A stretch of DNA of 11,647 nt, from the NCBI GenBank assembly GCA_910584035.1, contig CAJTZR010000057.1, forward strand, positions 1 to 11,647, in the 5' to 3' direction. A program made the translations under genes and the position numbers. The DNA comes from an uncultured Christensenella sp. (GTDB taxonomy: Bacteria > Bacillota > Clostridia > Christensenellales > UBA3700). Each line of letters begins with the position of its first letter. Positions within the stretch are counted from its first letter, which is position 1. Positions 5,229 to 11,647 of the stretch are shown piece by piece. The notes beneath the pieces are model-generated. The model searched no databases. It was given only the letters and a program-made list of their open reading frames with translations, and was not told where the DNA came from.

Positions 5229-6290
5229 CTAATCTGTTATTCTAACATTTGCACTGCCATCAAGGTCAATGTCTGCACAAGTCGCACCACTCTCAATCAA
5301 TATTCTTGCTTCGCTTGCTATCATTGCAGCATTATCTGTACACAAATTAAGTGGCGGATAAATCACTTGAATATTATATTTTTCGCCTTGTTCACTCATT
5401 TTGCTACGCAACAATTTATTTGCACCTACACCACCAGCTATAACTATAGTCTTATATCCATACTTACGACAAGCTCTAATAGTATTATCCACTAGCATAC
5501 CAATAGCTCTGTTTTGAAAACTTGCGGCAACATCTGCCTTATTATATTCTTCACCTTTTTGCTCTTTATTATGTATATAGTTTATAACTGCAGTTTTAAG
5601 TCCACTATAACTAAAATTAAAATGTTCCTCACCTTTAAATGGCAATGGCATTTCAATATTGCACTCACCACTAGTAGCCAGTTTTTCTATTTCCACTCCA
5701 CCTGGATATGGAAGCCCTAAACACCTTGCGACTTTATCAAACGCCTCACCGCAAGCATCATCAACTGTACTACCAATAATCTCTACAGAATTTATATCCT
5801 CAACATTACAAATAGCAGTATGACCACCGCTAGCTATTAAACACAAATAAGGTGGTTTTAAATCGGGATATGCAATATAATTTGCAGCAATATGCCCTTT
5901 AATATGGTTTACAGCAATTAAAGGTTTACCAAGGCAGTACGCTAAACTTTTTGCATAACTTACGCCAACAAGCAAAGCACCCAAAAGTCCAGCACCATAA
6001 GTAACGCCTATAACCTCAATATCCTCCATAGTCATATTAGCTTGAGCCAATGCCTCTTTAACAACATTTTCCACCGCTAAAGTATGATTCCTTGACGCAA
6101 TCTCTGGCACAACACCACCAAATCGCCTATGTATTTCAATTTGGGTTGCAACAACATTTGCAAGCAATTGCTTACCACGCATTATTGCACAAGCAGTTTC
6201 ATCACAAGAGGATTCAATCGCAAGAATGACCAAGTCGCTTTTACCTCTTAATTTATTCAGTTTTTCATTTGCAATATCAATGTAAGACAT
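5229..6290 (-). CDS. tsaD: tRNA N6-adenosine threonylcarbamoyltransferase
   Basis: 353 residues. TsaD transfers the threonylcarbamoyl group from threonylcarbamoyl-AMP to A37 of tRNAs that read ANN codons, working with TsaB and TsaE in the cytoplasm. The conserved blocks are all present: ESSCDET (26-32), the metal-binding pair in NHIKGH (His129, His133), SGGH (154-157), GGVGANKLL (286-294) and the metal-ligand Asp319 in CTDNAAM. The usual G-P-G turn in TYGPGL is TYGAGL here (Ala100). The N-terminus has about 20 residues before the core, longer than in E. coli but supported by AAGGAAA upstream of the ATG at 6290. The spacer to the acetyltransferase gene upstream is 60 bases and carries the 13-base motif at 6339-6351. 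Stop is TAG. The partner genes tsaB and tsaE are not in the window. Confidence 0.97.
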   Translation of the reverse strand: MSYIDIANEKLNKLRGKSDLVILAIESSCDETACAIMRGKQLLANVVATQIEIHRRFGGVVPEIASRNHTLAVENVVKEALAQANMTMEDIEVIGVTYGAGLLGALLVGVSYAKSLAYCLGKPLIAVNHIKGHIAANYIAYPDLKPPYLCLIASGGHTAICNVEDINSVEIIGSTVDDACGEAFDKVARCLGLPYPGGVEIEKLATSGECNIEMPLPFKGEEHFNFSYSGLKTAVINYIHNKEQKGEEYNKADVAASFQNRAIGMLVDNTIRACRKYGYKTIVIAGGVGANKLLRSKMSEQGEKYNIQVIYPPLNLCTDNAAMIASEARILIESGATCADIDLDGSANVRITD

Positions 6291-6338
6291 TATAATTTCC
6301 TTAATAATACAACTTAATTTATTTAATCTTTATCAAAA

Positions 6339-6351
6339 TAGTCCCGATTTT
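6339..6351 (-). repeat. 13-base motif upstream of tsaD (copy 1 of 2)
   Basis: The minus strand reads AAAATCGGGACTA, ending 49 bases before the tsaD ATG. An identical copy lies at 8396-8408, ending 51 bases before the prfB ATG. The GC-rich core TCGGGACT stands out in this AT-rich spacer DNA. No other copy was seen in the intergenic regions. Its role is unknown; a shared regulator site or processing signal is possible. Confidence 0.5.
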
Positions 6352-6965
6352 CAATAGGTTATTGGCTTATTATCCCTCAAAGATTCGTGCATTGGATATT
6401 TGTATTTATCTTGTTCAGTAATCTCTCTTTGAACTCTACAAGGCACACCTACCGCAATAACGCCACTCGGTATATCTTTTGTAACCACACTACCCGCACC
6501 AATTATACTATTATCACCTATTGTGACACCCGCAAGTATAGTTGAACCTGCACCTATCCAAACATTATTGCCTATTGTAATTGGTTTTGCAATTTCCACA
6601 CCAGCTTTCCTTTGCTCTGGGTCAATTGCGTGTTCCGCTGTGGTAAAGCAACAATTTGGTGCAACAAAAACATTATCGCCAAACTTAACTTTTGCCCCAT
6701 CTGTAATTATCATATTGTGGTTGGAATAAAAGTAATCACCAACCTCAATATTGTAACCATAGTCACACCAAAAAGGTGGTGTTATATAACACTCCTCACC
6801 CATTTTACCAAGCAACTCTTTTAAAATATCATTTAAAGCTTTGCGTTCAGTCGGGCAAATTTGATTATATTTGCAACAAATTTTCTTTGTCTTTTCTATT
6901 TCTGCCTCAAATTCTGGATTATAACAGCCTTGAATAAGACAATATGTTGGCACTACTGGTCGCAT
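6351..6965 (-). CDS. Sugar O-acetyltransferase (maltose/galactoside type, left-handed beta-helix)
   Basis: 204 residues, close to the usual size for this family. The enzyme moves an acetyl group from acetyl-CoA to a sugar hydroxyl in the cytoplasm. An N-terminal helical Mac-type region covers about 10-55 (LIQGCYNPEFE, corresponding to the family's L-x-G-x-x-Y-x-P). Hexapeptide repeats then form the beta-helix, clearest at 128-176 (ITIGNNVWIGAG, VTIGDNSIIGAG, GVIAVGVPCRV). The catalytic His is expected at 112 in TAEHAIDPEQR. The exact substrate cannot be told from sequence; related proteins include Maa, LacA and nodulation acetyltransferases. The extreme N-terminus (MRPVVPTYC) differs from the family norm, but GGGGG eight bases upstream of the ATG at 6965 supports this start. 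The stop is TGA, so RF2 is needed to end it. The promoter region carries two palindromes, suggesting specific repression. Confidence 0.9.
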   Translation of the reverse strand: MRPVVPTYCLIQGCYNPEFEAEIEKTKKICCKYNQICPTERKALNDILKELLGKMGEECYITPPFWCDYGYNIEVGDYFYSNHNMIITDGAKVKFGDNVFVAPNCCFTTAEHAIDPEQRKAGVEIAKPITIGNNVWIGAGSTILAGVTIGDNSIIGAGSVVTKDIPSGVIAVGVPCRVQREITEQDKYKYPMHESLRDNKPITY

Positions 6966-6980
6966 AAAATTCCCCCAAAT

Positions 6981-7009
6981 TAAGTTTTAACTTATTGCAA
7001 ATTTTGCAA
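6981..7009. promoter_or_regulatory. Two abutting palindromes, operator-like
   Basis: TAAGTTTTAACTTA (6981-6994) has perfect six-base arms around two bases. TTGCAAATTTTGCAA (6995-7009) has perfect seven-base arms around one base. They touch, and they cover the -10 box and expected start site of the acetyltransferase promoter candidate at 7001-7029. This placement is what a repressor operator would show. No specific regulator can be named. Confidence 0.4.
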
Positions 7010-7029
7010 CAATTACCATACTTTTTCAA
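7001..7029 (-). promoter_or_regulatory. Promoter candidate for the sugar acetyltransferase gene
   Basis: Minus strand TTGAAA (7029-7024), a 17-base spacer and CAAAAT (7006-7001): five and four matches to consensus respectively. Transcription would begin near 6994, about 30 bases before the ATG. The motif AAGTAT recurs three times just upstream (7023-7018, 7047-7042, 7066-7061), at intervals of 24 and 19 bases. The remainder of the 282-base spacer to prfB shows one small hairpin (TTGAG/CTCAA) and no convincing terminator. Confidence 0.4.
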
Positions 7030-7247
7030 TACAAAATATTAATACTTTTGCAATCTGCTAATACTTTCTACCTATATTTGTATAGTTTTTAGTTGAGCAT
7101 ACTCAAGGGCTCTAATAATTTGCTACTTTGATTACTCTATTGTCTCTACTAATATAATTGACTTTATCAATCTACCTGCTTGTCCACTAGTTGCATTTAC
7201 TTTCCACAGCCAGTATGCCACAAAACTACAACAAATTGTTTTAATTA

Positions 7248-8345
7248 TTACATCTTTTTAAGATATTCCTCAATAAACTCCTCAATCTCACCATCCATAA
7301 CAGCGGATATATTACCAGTTTCGTAATTAGTTCTATGGTCTTTTACCATTGTATAAGGGCAGAAAACATATGACCTAATTTGTGAACCCCATTCAATCTT
7401 TTTCAAATCGCCTTTTAGTTCCAAATCTTTCTCAAGTCTTTCTTGTTCTTGACGCTCAATAAGTTTACTCTTTAACATTTTCAAAGCTTGTTCTCTGTTT
7501 TGTATTTGGCTACGCTCATTTTGGCATTGTACTACAATACCAGTTGGAATATGTGTCATACGCACAGCAGAGTCTGTTTTGTTAACGTGCTGACCGCCTG
7601 CACCACCACTACGATAGGTATCAACTCTTACCTCATCCATATTGATAGTAATTGAATTATCATTTTCAATTTCTGGCATAACCTCAAGTGAGGAAAAACT
7701 TGTATGTCTTCTACTTTGAGAGTCAAATGGTGATATTCTAACAAGACGATGTACGCCTTTTTCAGCTTTAAGATATCCGTAAGCATTTTCACCCGATACC
7801 ATAAAAGTTACAGTTTTTATGCCAGCCTCATCACCATCAAGCCTATCCAACTCTTTAACAGCAAATCCTTCACGCTCTGCATATCTCAAATACATTCTGT
7901 AAAGCATACTTGCCCAATCTTGAGCCTCTGTACCGCCAGCACCTGCGTGCAAAGTCAATATCGCATTGTTTGCATCATACTTTCCTTTTAGCAAAGTTTG
8001 CAATCTTAATTGTTCTATCTCGTGAGAAAGTCTTTTCATTTCACTAAGGATATTTTCACTCTCGCTATCGTCACCCATCTCCAAACACATATCAATAAGC
8101 AAGTCAGTGTCCTCTAAACCAGACATTAAACTATTGTATTTATTAAGTTTATTTTCAATGCTTTTACATTCCTTATTTACAACTTGTGCCTTTTGCATAT
8201 CATTCCAAAAGTATGGCTCATTTTGCATTTGCTCAAGTTCCGCCTTTCTGTTATTCAACTTTTCCAAATCAAGTGCATTGCCTACACCAATTAGCATTTC
8301 CTTAACTTTTTGAAGTTCTTGTTTTGTCTCTTCCAATATAATCAT
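7248..8345 (-). CDS. prfB: Peptide chain release factor 2, uninterrupted (no programmed frameshift)
   Basis: 365 residues, the normal RF2 length. RF2 recognises UGA and UAA stop codons on the ribosome and triggers hydrolysis of the finished chain. The stop-codon-reading tripeptide SPF is at 205-207 and the catalytic GGQ at 250-252 in SGGAGGQHVNKTDSAVR. Residue 246 is Ser. In most bacteria prfB has an in-frame UGA near codon 26 and needs a +1 shift at CTT-TGA-C. Here the same place reads GCA CTT GAT (8276-8268), one T shorter, and the upstream AGGGGG stimulator is absent, so the protein is read straight through. The ATG at 8345 has AAGGA eight bases upstream. It follows secA, the common Bacillota neighbour, across a 368-base gap. 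Stop is TAA. Confidence 0.97.
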   Translation of the reverse strand: MIILEETKQELQKVKEMLIGVGNALDLEKLNNRKAELEQMQNEPYFWNDMQKAQVVNKECKSIENKLNKYNSLMSGLEDTDLLIDMCLEMGDDSESENILSEMKRLSHEIEQLRLQTLLKGKYDANNAILTLHAGAGGTEAQDWASMLYRMYLRYAEREGFAVKELDRLDGDEAGIKTVTFMVSGENAYGYLKAEKGVHRLVRISPFDSQSRRHTSFSSLEVMPEIENDNSITINMDEVRVDTYRSGGAGGQHVNKTDSAVRMTHIPTGIVVQCQNERSQIQNREQALKMLKSKLIERQEQERLEKDLELKGDLKKIEWGSQIRSYVFCPYTMVKDHRTNYETGNISAVMDGEIEEFIEEYLKKM

Positions 8346-8395
8346 ACTTTTATTCCTTGTTTTAAATTTGATTATTCATATCAATAAATTAACTT

Positions 8396-8408
8396 TAGTC
8401 CCGATTTT
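8396..8408 (-). repeat. 13-base motif upstream of prfB (copy 2 of 2)
   Basis: The minus strand reads AAAATCGGGACTA, identical to 6339-6351 upstream of tsaD. It ends 51 bases before the prfB ATG, against 49 bases at tsaD. Flanking sequences differ, so this is not simply a longer duplicated segment. Confidence 0.5.
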
Positions 8409-8584
8409 TGATTGTTTTTTACTATATTTTATTATTTTTTGCAAATACATTAATTCACATATTAAACCTATAATCTGCTTTAGACACCATTTTAAAAAGT
8501 AAGCCAAATTTGTAGTAAATATCAAAAATCAATGAAAAATATTATCTCACCACAGCTACATTTTTCTTTAGCATTAAGTCCTTT

Positions 8585-8660
8585 GGGTAACATATTTTTT
8601 TGTGCATACTAAATTTTAAGTAGCTACTTTTTAATTGTGAGTGTAACATATTTTGTTGTG
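8585..8660. repeat. Imperfect 20-base direct repeat flanking a 12-base palindrome
   Basis: The plus strand has GTGTAACATATTTTGTTGTG (8641-8660) and GGGTAACATATTTTTTTGTG (8585-8604), matching at 18 of 20 positions. The perfect palindrome AAGTAGCTACTT (8618-8629) sits almost exactly midway between them. The repeat starts are 56 bases apart, not a multiple of three, which argues against coding sequence. It lies about 55-130 bases downstream of the secA stop. Its role is unknown. Confidence 0.45.
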
Positions 8661-8713
8661 ACATTTTTTATATTAACACACATTACACAACTAAAATTTC
8701 CGCAAATGATTTA

Positions 8714-11380
8714 TTATTTACCACAACAATTTTTGTATTTTCTGCCAGAACCACAAGGGCAAGGGTCATTTCTACCAACTTTTTTATCCTTGTTAACAAT
8801 TGTAGAATTTTGGTTTGTACTAGATTCCTCTGCTACTTTTTTACGTTCCACATTTGCACGTAAAACACCTTTGCAAAGTGTAGTTACAGTATCACGATTA
8901 ATTGCATCAATCATTTCGTCAAACATATCGATTGCGTTATTCTTGTATACGATAACTGGGTCTTTTTGACCATATGCCATAAGTCCAATACCTTTTCTTA
9001 ATCTGTGCAAGCTGTCAATGTGGTCCATCCATTTTGAATCAACATTCCTAAGCAATACAACTCTTTCAACCTCAGAAAAGTCAAATCCGTTTTCTTTTGC
9101 CTCTGCAACTTTAGCATCATATTGACGGAATACTTCATCAAGTATCACATCTCTTATTTTAACTGCATTATATACAGAACATACCTCTGCTGTAATAATA
9201 TTTGTGCCGTCAGCAAGTACCCTTTGCTCTAAAGCATTGTTAAAGCCTTCGTAGTCCCAAGACATATATCCAACTGTCATATCAATATAGTTGTTACATA
9301 CAATTTCCACCTGCTCGATAATCATTTTTTCAATTTGATTAGTCATATCAAGACCATCAAGCACTTTATTACGTTGCTCATAAATCAAGTTACGTTGTAC
9401 ATTCATTACATCGTCATATGCAAGTACGCTTTTACGAATACTAAAGTCTCTGCTCTCTATCCTAGATTGAGCATATTCAATTTGTTTTGTAAGCAAATTA
9501 AGCTCAATTACTTGGTCCTCATCAAAGCTGAATTTGTTAGCGATATTTTGCATTGTTTCGCCACCAAATACCCTAAGCATATCATCTTCCATACTCAAAT
9601 AGAATACGCTTGAACCTGGGTCACCTTGTCTACCGCTTCTACCACGCAACTGGTCGTCAATACGTCTACTATCATTACGACAAGTACCAACAATCCTCAA
9701 ACCGCCCAAAGCTTTTACTTCTTCTTTTTCCTTATCTGTTACTTGTTTAAATTGCTCATAATATCTTAAATAATCTTCCCTAGCCTTAATTATCTCTGGG
9801 TCAGTAAGCACAGCATAAGAGGTAGCTTCAGCAATTATTTCATCACTATAGCCGTTCTTTTCCATTCTCTCTTTTGCAAGATATTCAGCATTACCGCCAA
9901 GCATAATATCTGTACCACGTCCAGCCATATTTGTTGCAATTGTAACTGCACCAATTTTACCAGCTTGAGCAATAATTTCCGCTTCACTCTTATGATTTTT
10001 AGCATTAAGTACATTGTGAGCGATTTTATTTGCTTTTAATATTTTTGACAATTCCTCAGAGTCCTCTACATTGGATGTACCAACCAAAATAGGCTGTCCT
10101 GTCTTATGATGCTCTGCAATATCAGCAACTAAAGCTCTTATTTTACCTCTTTTTGTAGTGTACAATTTATCGTTTTCATCCACTCTTTGAATAGGTCTAT
10201 TTGTAGGCAAAACAACTACATCAAGATTGTAAATATCATTAAACTCTTTCTCCTCAGTTTTAGCAGTACCAGTCATACCAGAAAGTTTCTTGTACAACCT
10301 AAAGAAATTTTGGAATGTAATGGTAGCCAAAGTTTTTGACTCAGCCTTAATAGCAACTTTTTCCTTTGCCTCAATTGCTTGGTGCAAGCCCTCGCTATAG
10401 CGTCTACCCTCCATCAATCTACCAGTAAACTCGTCAACAATGATAACCTCGCCATCTTTTACAACATAGTCAACATCTCTTTTCATTATTATATTTGCAC
10501 GCAAAGCATTATTAACGTGATGTGCTAGGTCTTGGTTTTCAATATCTGCATAGTTTTCCAAGCCGAAAAATCTTTCCGCTTTAGCAACACCATCATCAGA
10601 TAATCTAACTGTCTTTTCTTTTTCCTCAACGATATAATCATCCTCAGTCAAACTCTTTGCAAAAGCATTTGCTCTTGTATAAGTATCACTAGATTTTTCA
10701 CCCATACCGCTAATAATAAGTGGCGTTCTTGCCTCATCTATCAAAATACTATCCACCTCGTCCACAATTGCAAAGTTAAGTTTTCTTTGCATTTTTTGGC
10801 TGATTTGAACAATCATATTATCTCTTAAGTAGTCAAAGCCTAACTCATTATTTGTTGCATACACAATATCCGCATTGTAGGCAACTTGTTTATCCTCATT
10901 ACTCATTTGAGGTACAACAACTCCTACTGTCAACCCCAAATATTTGTAAACTTTACCCATCCACTCCGCATCACGCTTTGCCAAGTAATCATTTACTGTT
11001 ACAATGTGCATACCCTCGCCAGACAAAGCATTCAAATAGGCTGGCAATGTCGCAACCAAAGTTTTACCCTCACCAGTAGCCATTTGTGCAATACGTCCTT
11101 GGTGCAAAGCTATACCACCCATTAATTGAACGTGGAAATGTCTTAAACCAAGCACTCTGTCACTTGCCTCTCGCACAGTGGCATATGCCTCTACCAATAT
11201 ATCGTCTAAGCTTTCGCCATCTGCAAGCCTTTGTTTTAATATTGCAGTTTTTGCCTTAAGTTCTTCTTCACTTAAAGCTTTATATTCCTCTTCCAAAGCT
11301 TCGATTTCGTCCGCCTTTTTATTCAATTTAGCAATTTCCCTATCATTAGCACTAGGGAATAGTTTAGAAAAAAGTCCCAT
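8714..11380 (-). CDS. secA: Preprotein translocase ATPase SecA
   Basis: 888 residues. SecA drives unfolded preproteins through the SecYEG channel using ATP, at the cytoplasmic face of the membrane. Visible in order: Walker A MATGEGKT (100-107), DEVD box (207-210), MTGTAKTEEKEF (369-380), AGRGTD (486-491), an insertion at about 497-555 of the sort seen in Clostridia SecA, QLRGRSGRQGD (577-587), the scaffold and wing regions, and a C-terminal zinc motif (Cys874, Cys876, Cys885, Cys886 in CxCx8CC) that normally binds SecB or ribosomes. The usual GTERHESRRID reads GTCRNDSRRID here (565-575). I start at the ATG at 11380 because MGLFSKLF is the typical SecA beginning and purine-rich AAAGAGAAGA lies upstream. 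An in-frame ATG at 11452 would add a 24-residue tail, begins within about a dozen bases of the predicted start site and has no ribosome binding site. Stop is a TAATAA double. Confidence 0.98.
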   Translation of the reverse strand: MGLFSKLFPSANDREIAKLNKKADEIEALEEEYKALSEEELKAKTAILKQRLADGESLDDILVEAYATVREASDRVLGLRHFHVQLMGGIALHQGRIAQMATGEGKTLVATLPAYLNALSGEGMHIVTVNDYLAKRDAEWMGKVYKYLGLTVGVVVPQMSNEDKQVAYNADIVYATNNELGFDYLRDNMIVQISQKMQRKLNFAIVDEVDSILIDEARTPLIISGMGEKSSDTYTRANAFAKSLTEDDYIVEEKEKTVRLSDDGVAKAERFFGLENYADIENQDLAHHVNNALRANIIMKRDVDYVVKDGEVIIVDEFTGRLMEGRRYSEGLHQAIEAKEKVAIKAESKTLATITFQNFFRLYKKLSGMTGTAKTEEKEFNDIYNLDVVVLPTNRPIQRVDENDKLYTTKRGKIRALVADIAEHHKTGQPILVGTSNVEDSEELSKILKANKIAHNVLNAKNHKSEAEIIAQAGKIGAVTIATNMAGRGTDIMLGGNAEYLAKERMEKNGYSDEIIAEATSYAVLTDPEIIKAREDYLRYYEQFKQVTDKEKEEVKALGGLRIVGTCRNDSRRIDDQLRGRSGRQGDPGSSVFYLSMEDDMLRVFGGETMQNIANKFSFDEDQVIELNLLTKQIEYAQSRIESRDFSIRKSVLAYDDVMNVQRNLIYEQRNKVLDGLDMTNQIEKMIIEQVEIVCNNYIDMTVGYMSWDYEGFNNALEQRVLADGTNIITAEVCSVYNAVKIRDVILDEVFRQYDAKVAEAKENGFDFSEVERVVLLRNVDSKWMDHIDSLHRLRKGIGLMAYGQKDPVIVYKNNAIDMFDEMIDAINRDTVTTLCKGVLRANVERKKVAEESSTNQNSTIVNKDKKVGRNDPCPCGSGRKYKNCCGK

Positions 11381-11470
11381 ATTCTTCTCTTTTTTAATGC
11401 TGTTAAATTTAGCAATTGCTAGCAACATTAAAATAATTTTTGCAAAATACAAAGTATTACAAACACTTTT

Positions 11471-11499
11471 ATTTTACACCAAATTTTGCCATATGTCAA
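11471..11499 (-). promoter_or_regulatory. Sigma-A promoter for secA
   Basis: Minus strand TTGACA (11499-11494), a 17-base spacer and TAAAAT (11476-11471): a perfect -35 and a five-of-six -10. Transcription would start near 11464, leaving about 84 bases of leader before the secA ATG at 11380. This position supports the shorter SecA start over the in-frame ATG at 11452. Confidence 0.75.
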
Positions 11500-11534
11500 T
11501 AATCGTATAAATTATATAAATAAAATTATATATA

Positions 11535-11564
11535 TTTATAGCTTTTATTAAAAAATTTTGACAA
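11535..11564 (-). promoter_or_regulatory. Weak upstream promoter candidate for secA
   Basis: Minus strand TTGTCA (11564-11559), an 18-base spacer and TATAAA (11540-11535). Both boxes match at five of six positions, but the surroundings are extremely AT-rich and chance matches are likely. Beyond it, bases 11565-11647 show a small hairpin (CAGC/GCTG, 11627-11637). The minus-strand frames entering from the window edge stop within 17 codons, and none is recognisable as the end of a known gene. Confidence 0.25.
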
Positions 11565-11647
11565 TATTCGACATTAAACTTTAACAATTTTTATATCAAT
11601 GCAATACATAATCAACTTTTACTCTCCAGCAACGCTGAAAATTGTAT

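Larger units (their letters stand above)
8346..8713. other. secA-prfB spacer without a supported gene
   Basis: This 368-base AT-rich stretch has no supported protein or RNA gene and no confident promoter. It holds the second 13-base AAAATCGGGACTA motif (8396-8408), a pair of 20-base direct repeats (8585-8604 and 8641-8660) and a 12-base palindrome between them. A ten-codon minus-strand frame (MLKKNVAVVR) beginning with the ATG at 8568 has AAAGGA just upstream, but nothing else supports it. A weak TTGGCT-N17-TCTAAA arrangement (8505-8477) is too far from consensus to call. No U-tailed terminator for secA was found. Confidence 0.5.

Noticed and set aside
7124..7250. Open frame of about 40 codons after prfB (contains VAYWLWKVNATSGQ)
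   Set aside because: It has only an internal GTG start without a ribosome binding site, and this length is expected by chance.
8533..8661. 41-codon minus-strand frame with ATG after secA
   Set aside because: There is no ribosome binding site, the peptide is unremarkable, and the direct repeats inside it fall in different reading frames.
11381..11452. N-terminal extension of SecA by 24 residues from an upstream in-frame ATG
   Set aside because: MGLFSKLF at 11380 is the family's normal start. The upstream ATG lies within about a dozen bases of the predicted start site and has no ribosome binding site.
11599..11647. Plus-strand ATG with an open frame running off the right edge
   Set aside because: Only 16 codons are visible, with no ribosome binding site and no recognisable start of a known protein.
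1..11647. CRISPR arrays, tRNA genes, insertion sequences or attachment sites
   Set aside because: No regularly spaced repeats, tRNA-like cloverleaf, transposase frame or terminal inverted repeats were seen on either strand.

Overview
The window reads as chromosomal DNA of a low-GC Bacillota, most likely a Clostridia-type bacterium. This is inferred from the AT-rich composition, strong AGGAGG-type ribosome binding sites, sigma-A-like promoters, the secA-prfB neighbourhood, the Clostridia-style insertion in SecA, and the str-operon order rpsL-rpsG-fusA. Every supported gene is on the minus strand, so transcription runs from high to low coordinates.

In transcription order: secA (promoter 11471-11499) encodes the preprotein translocase ATPase. 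It is followed by prfB (peptide release factor 2), a sugar O-acetyltransferase with an operator-like double palindrome over its promoter, and tsaD (tRNA t6A37 synthesis). Next come four adjacent membrane-protein genes (5040 down to 1638) that together hold six copies of one small DUF3592-like extracytoplasmic module. After a 648-base gene-free stretch, the str operon begins: rpsL (S12), rpsG (S7), and the first ten codons of fusA (EF-G), cut by the window edge.

The housekeeping genes serve protein synthesis and export. rpsL, rpsG, fusA, prfB and tsaD act in decoding, translocation, termination and tRNA modification, and secA exports proteins. The four membrane paralogues are the accessory part and have no assignable function.

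The points most worth following are: (1) a leader of about 330 nt upstream of rpsL that folds by hand into five consecutive hairpins plus a possible H-type pseudoknot, with G-U pairs that work only in the minus-strand RNA; (2) the six-module DUF3592-like cluster; (3) Arg at S12 position 88, a classical streptomycin-resistance substitution; (4) a prfB lacking the usual programmed frameshift exactly at the CTT codon where it normally sits; (5) a 13-base motif repeated at nearly the same distance upstream of tsaD and prfB. All RNA pairings and promoter calls were made by eye and not computed.
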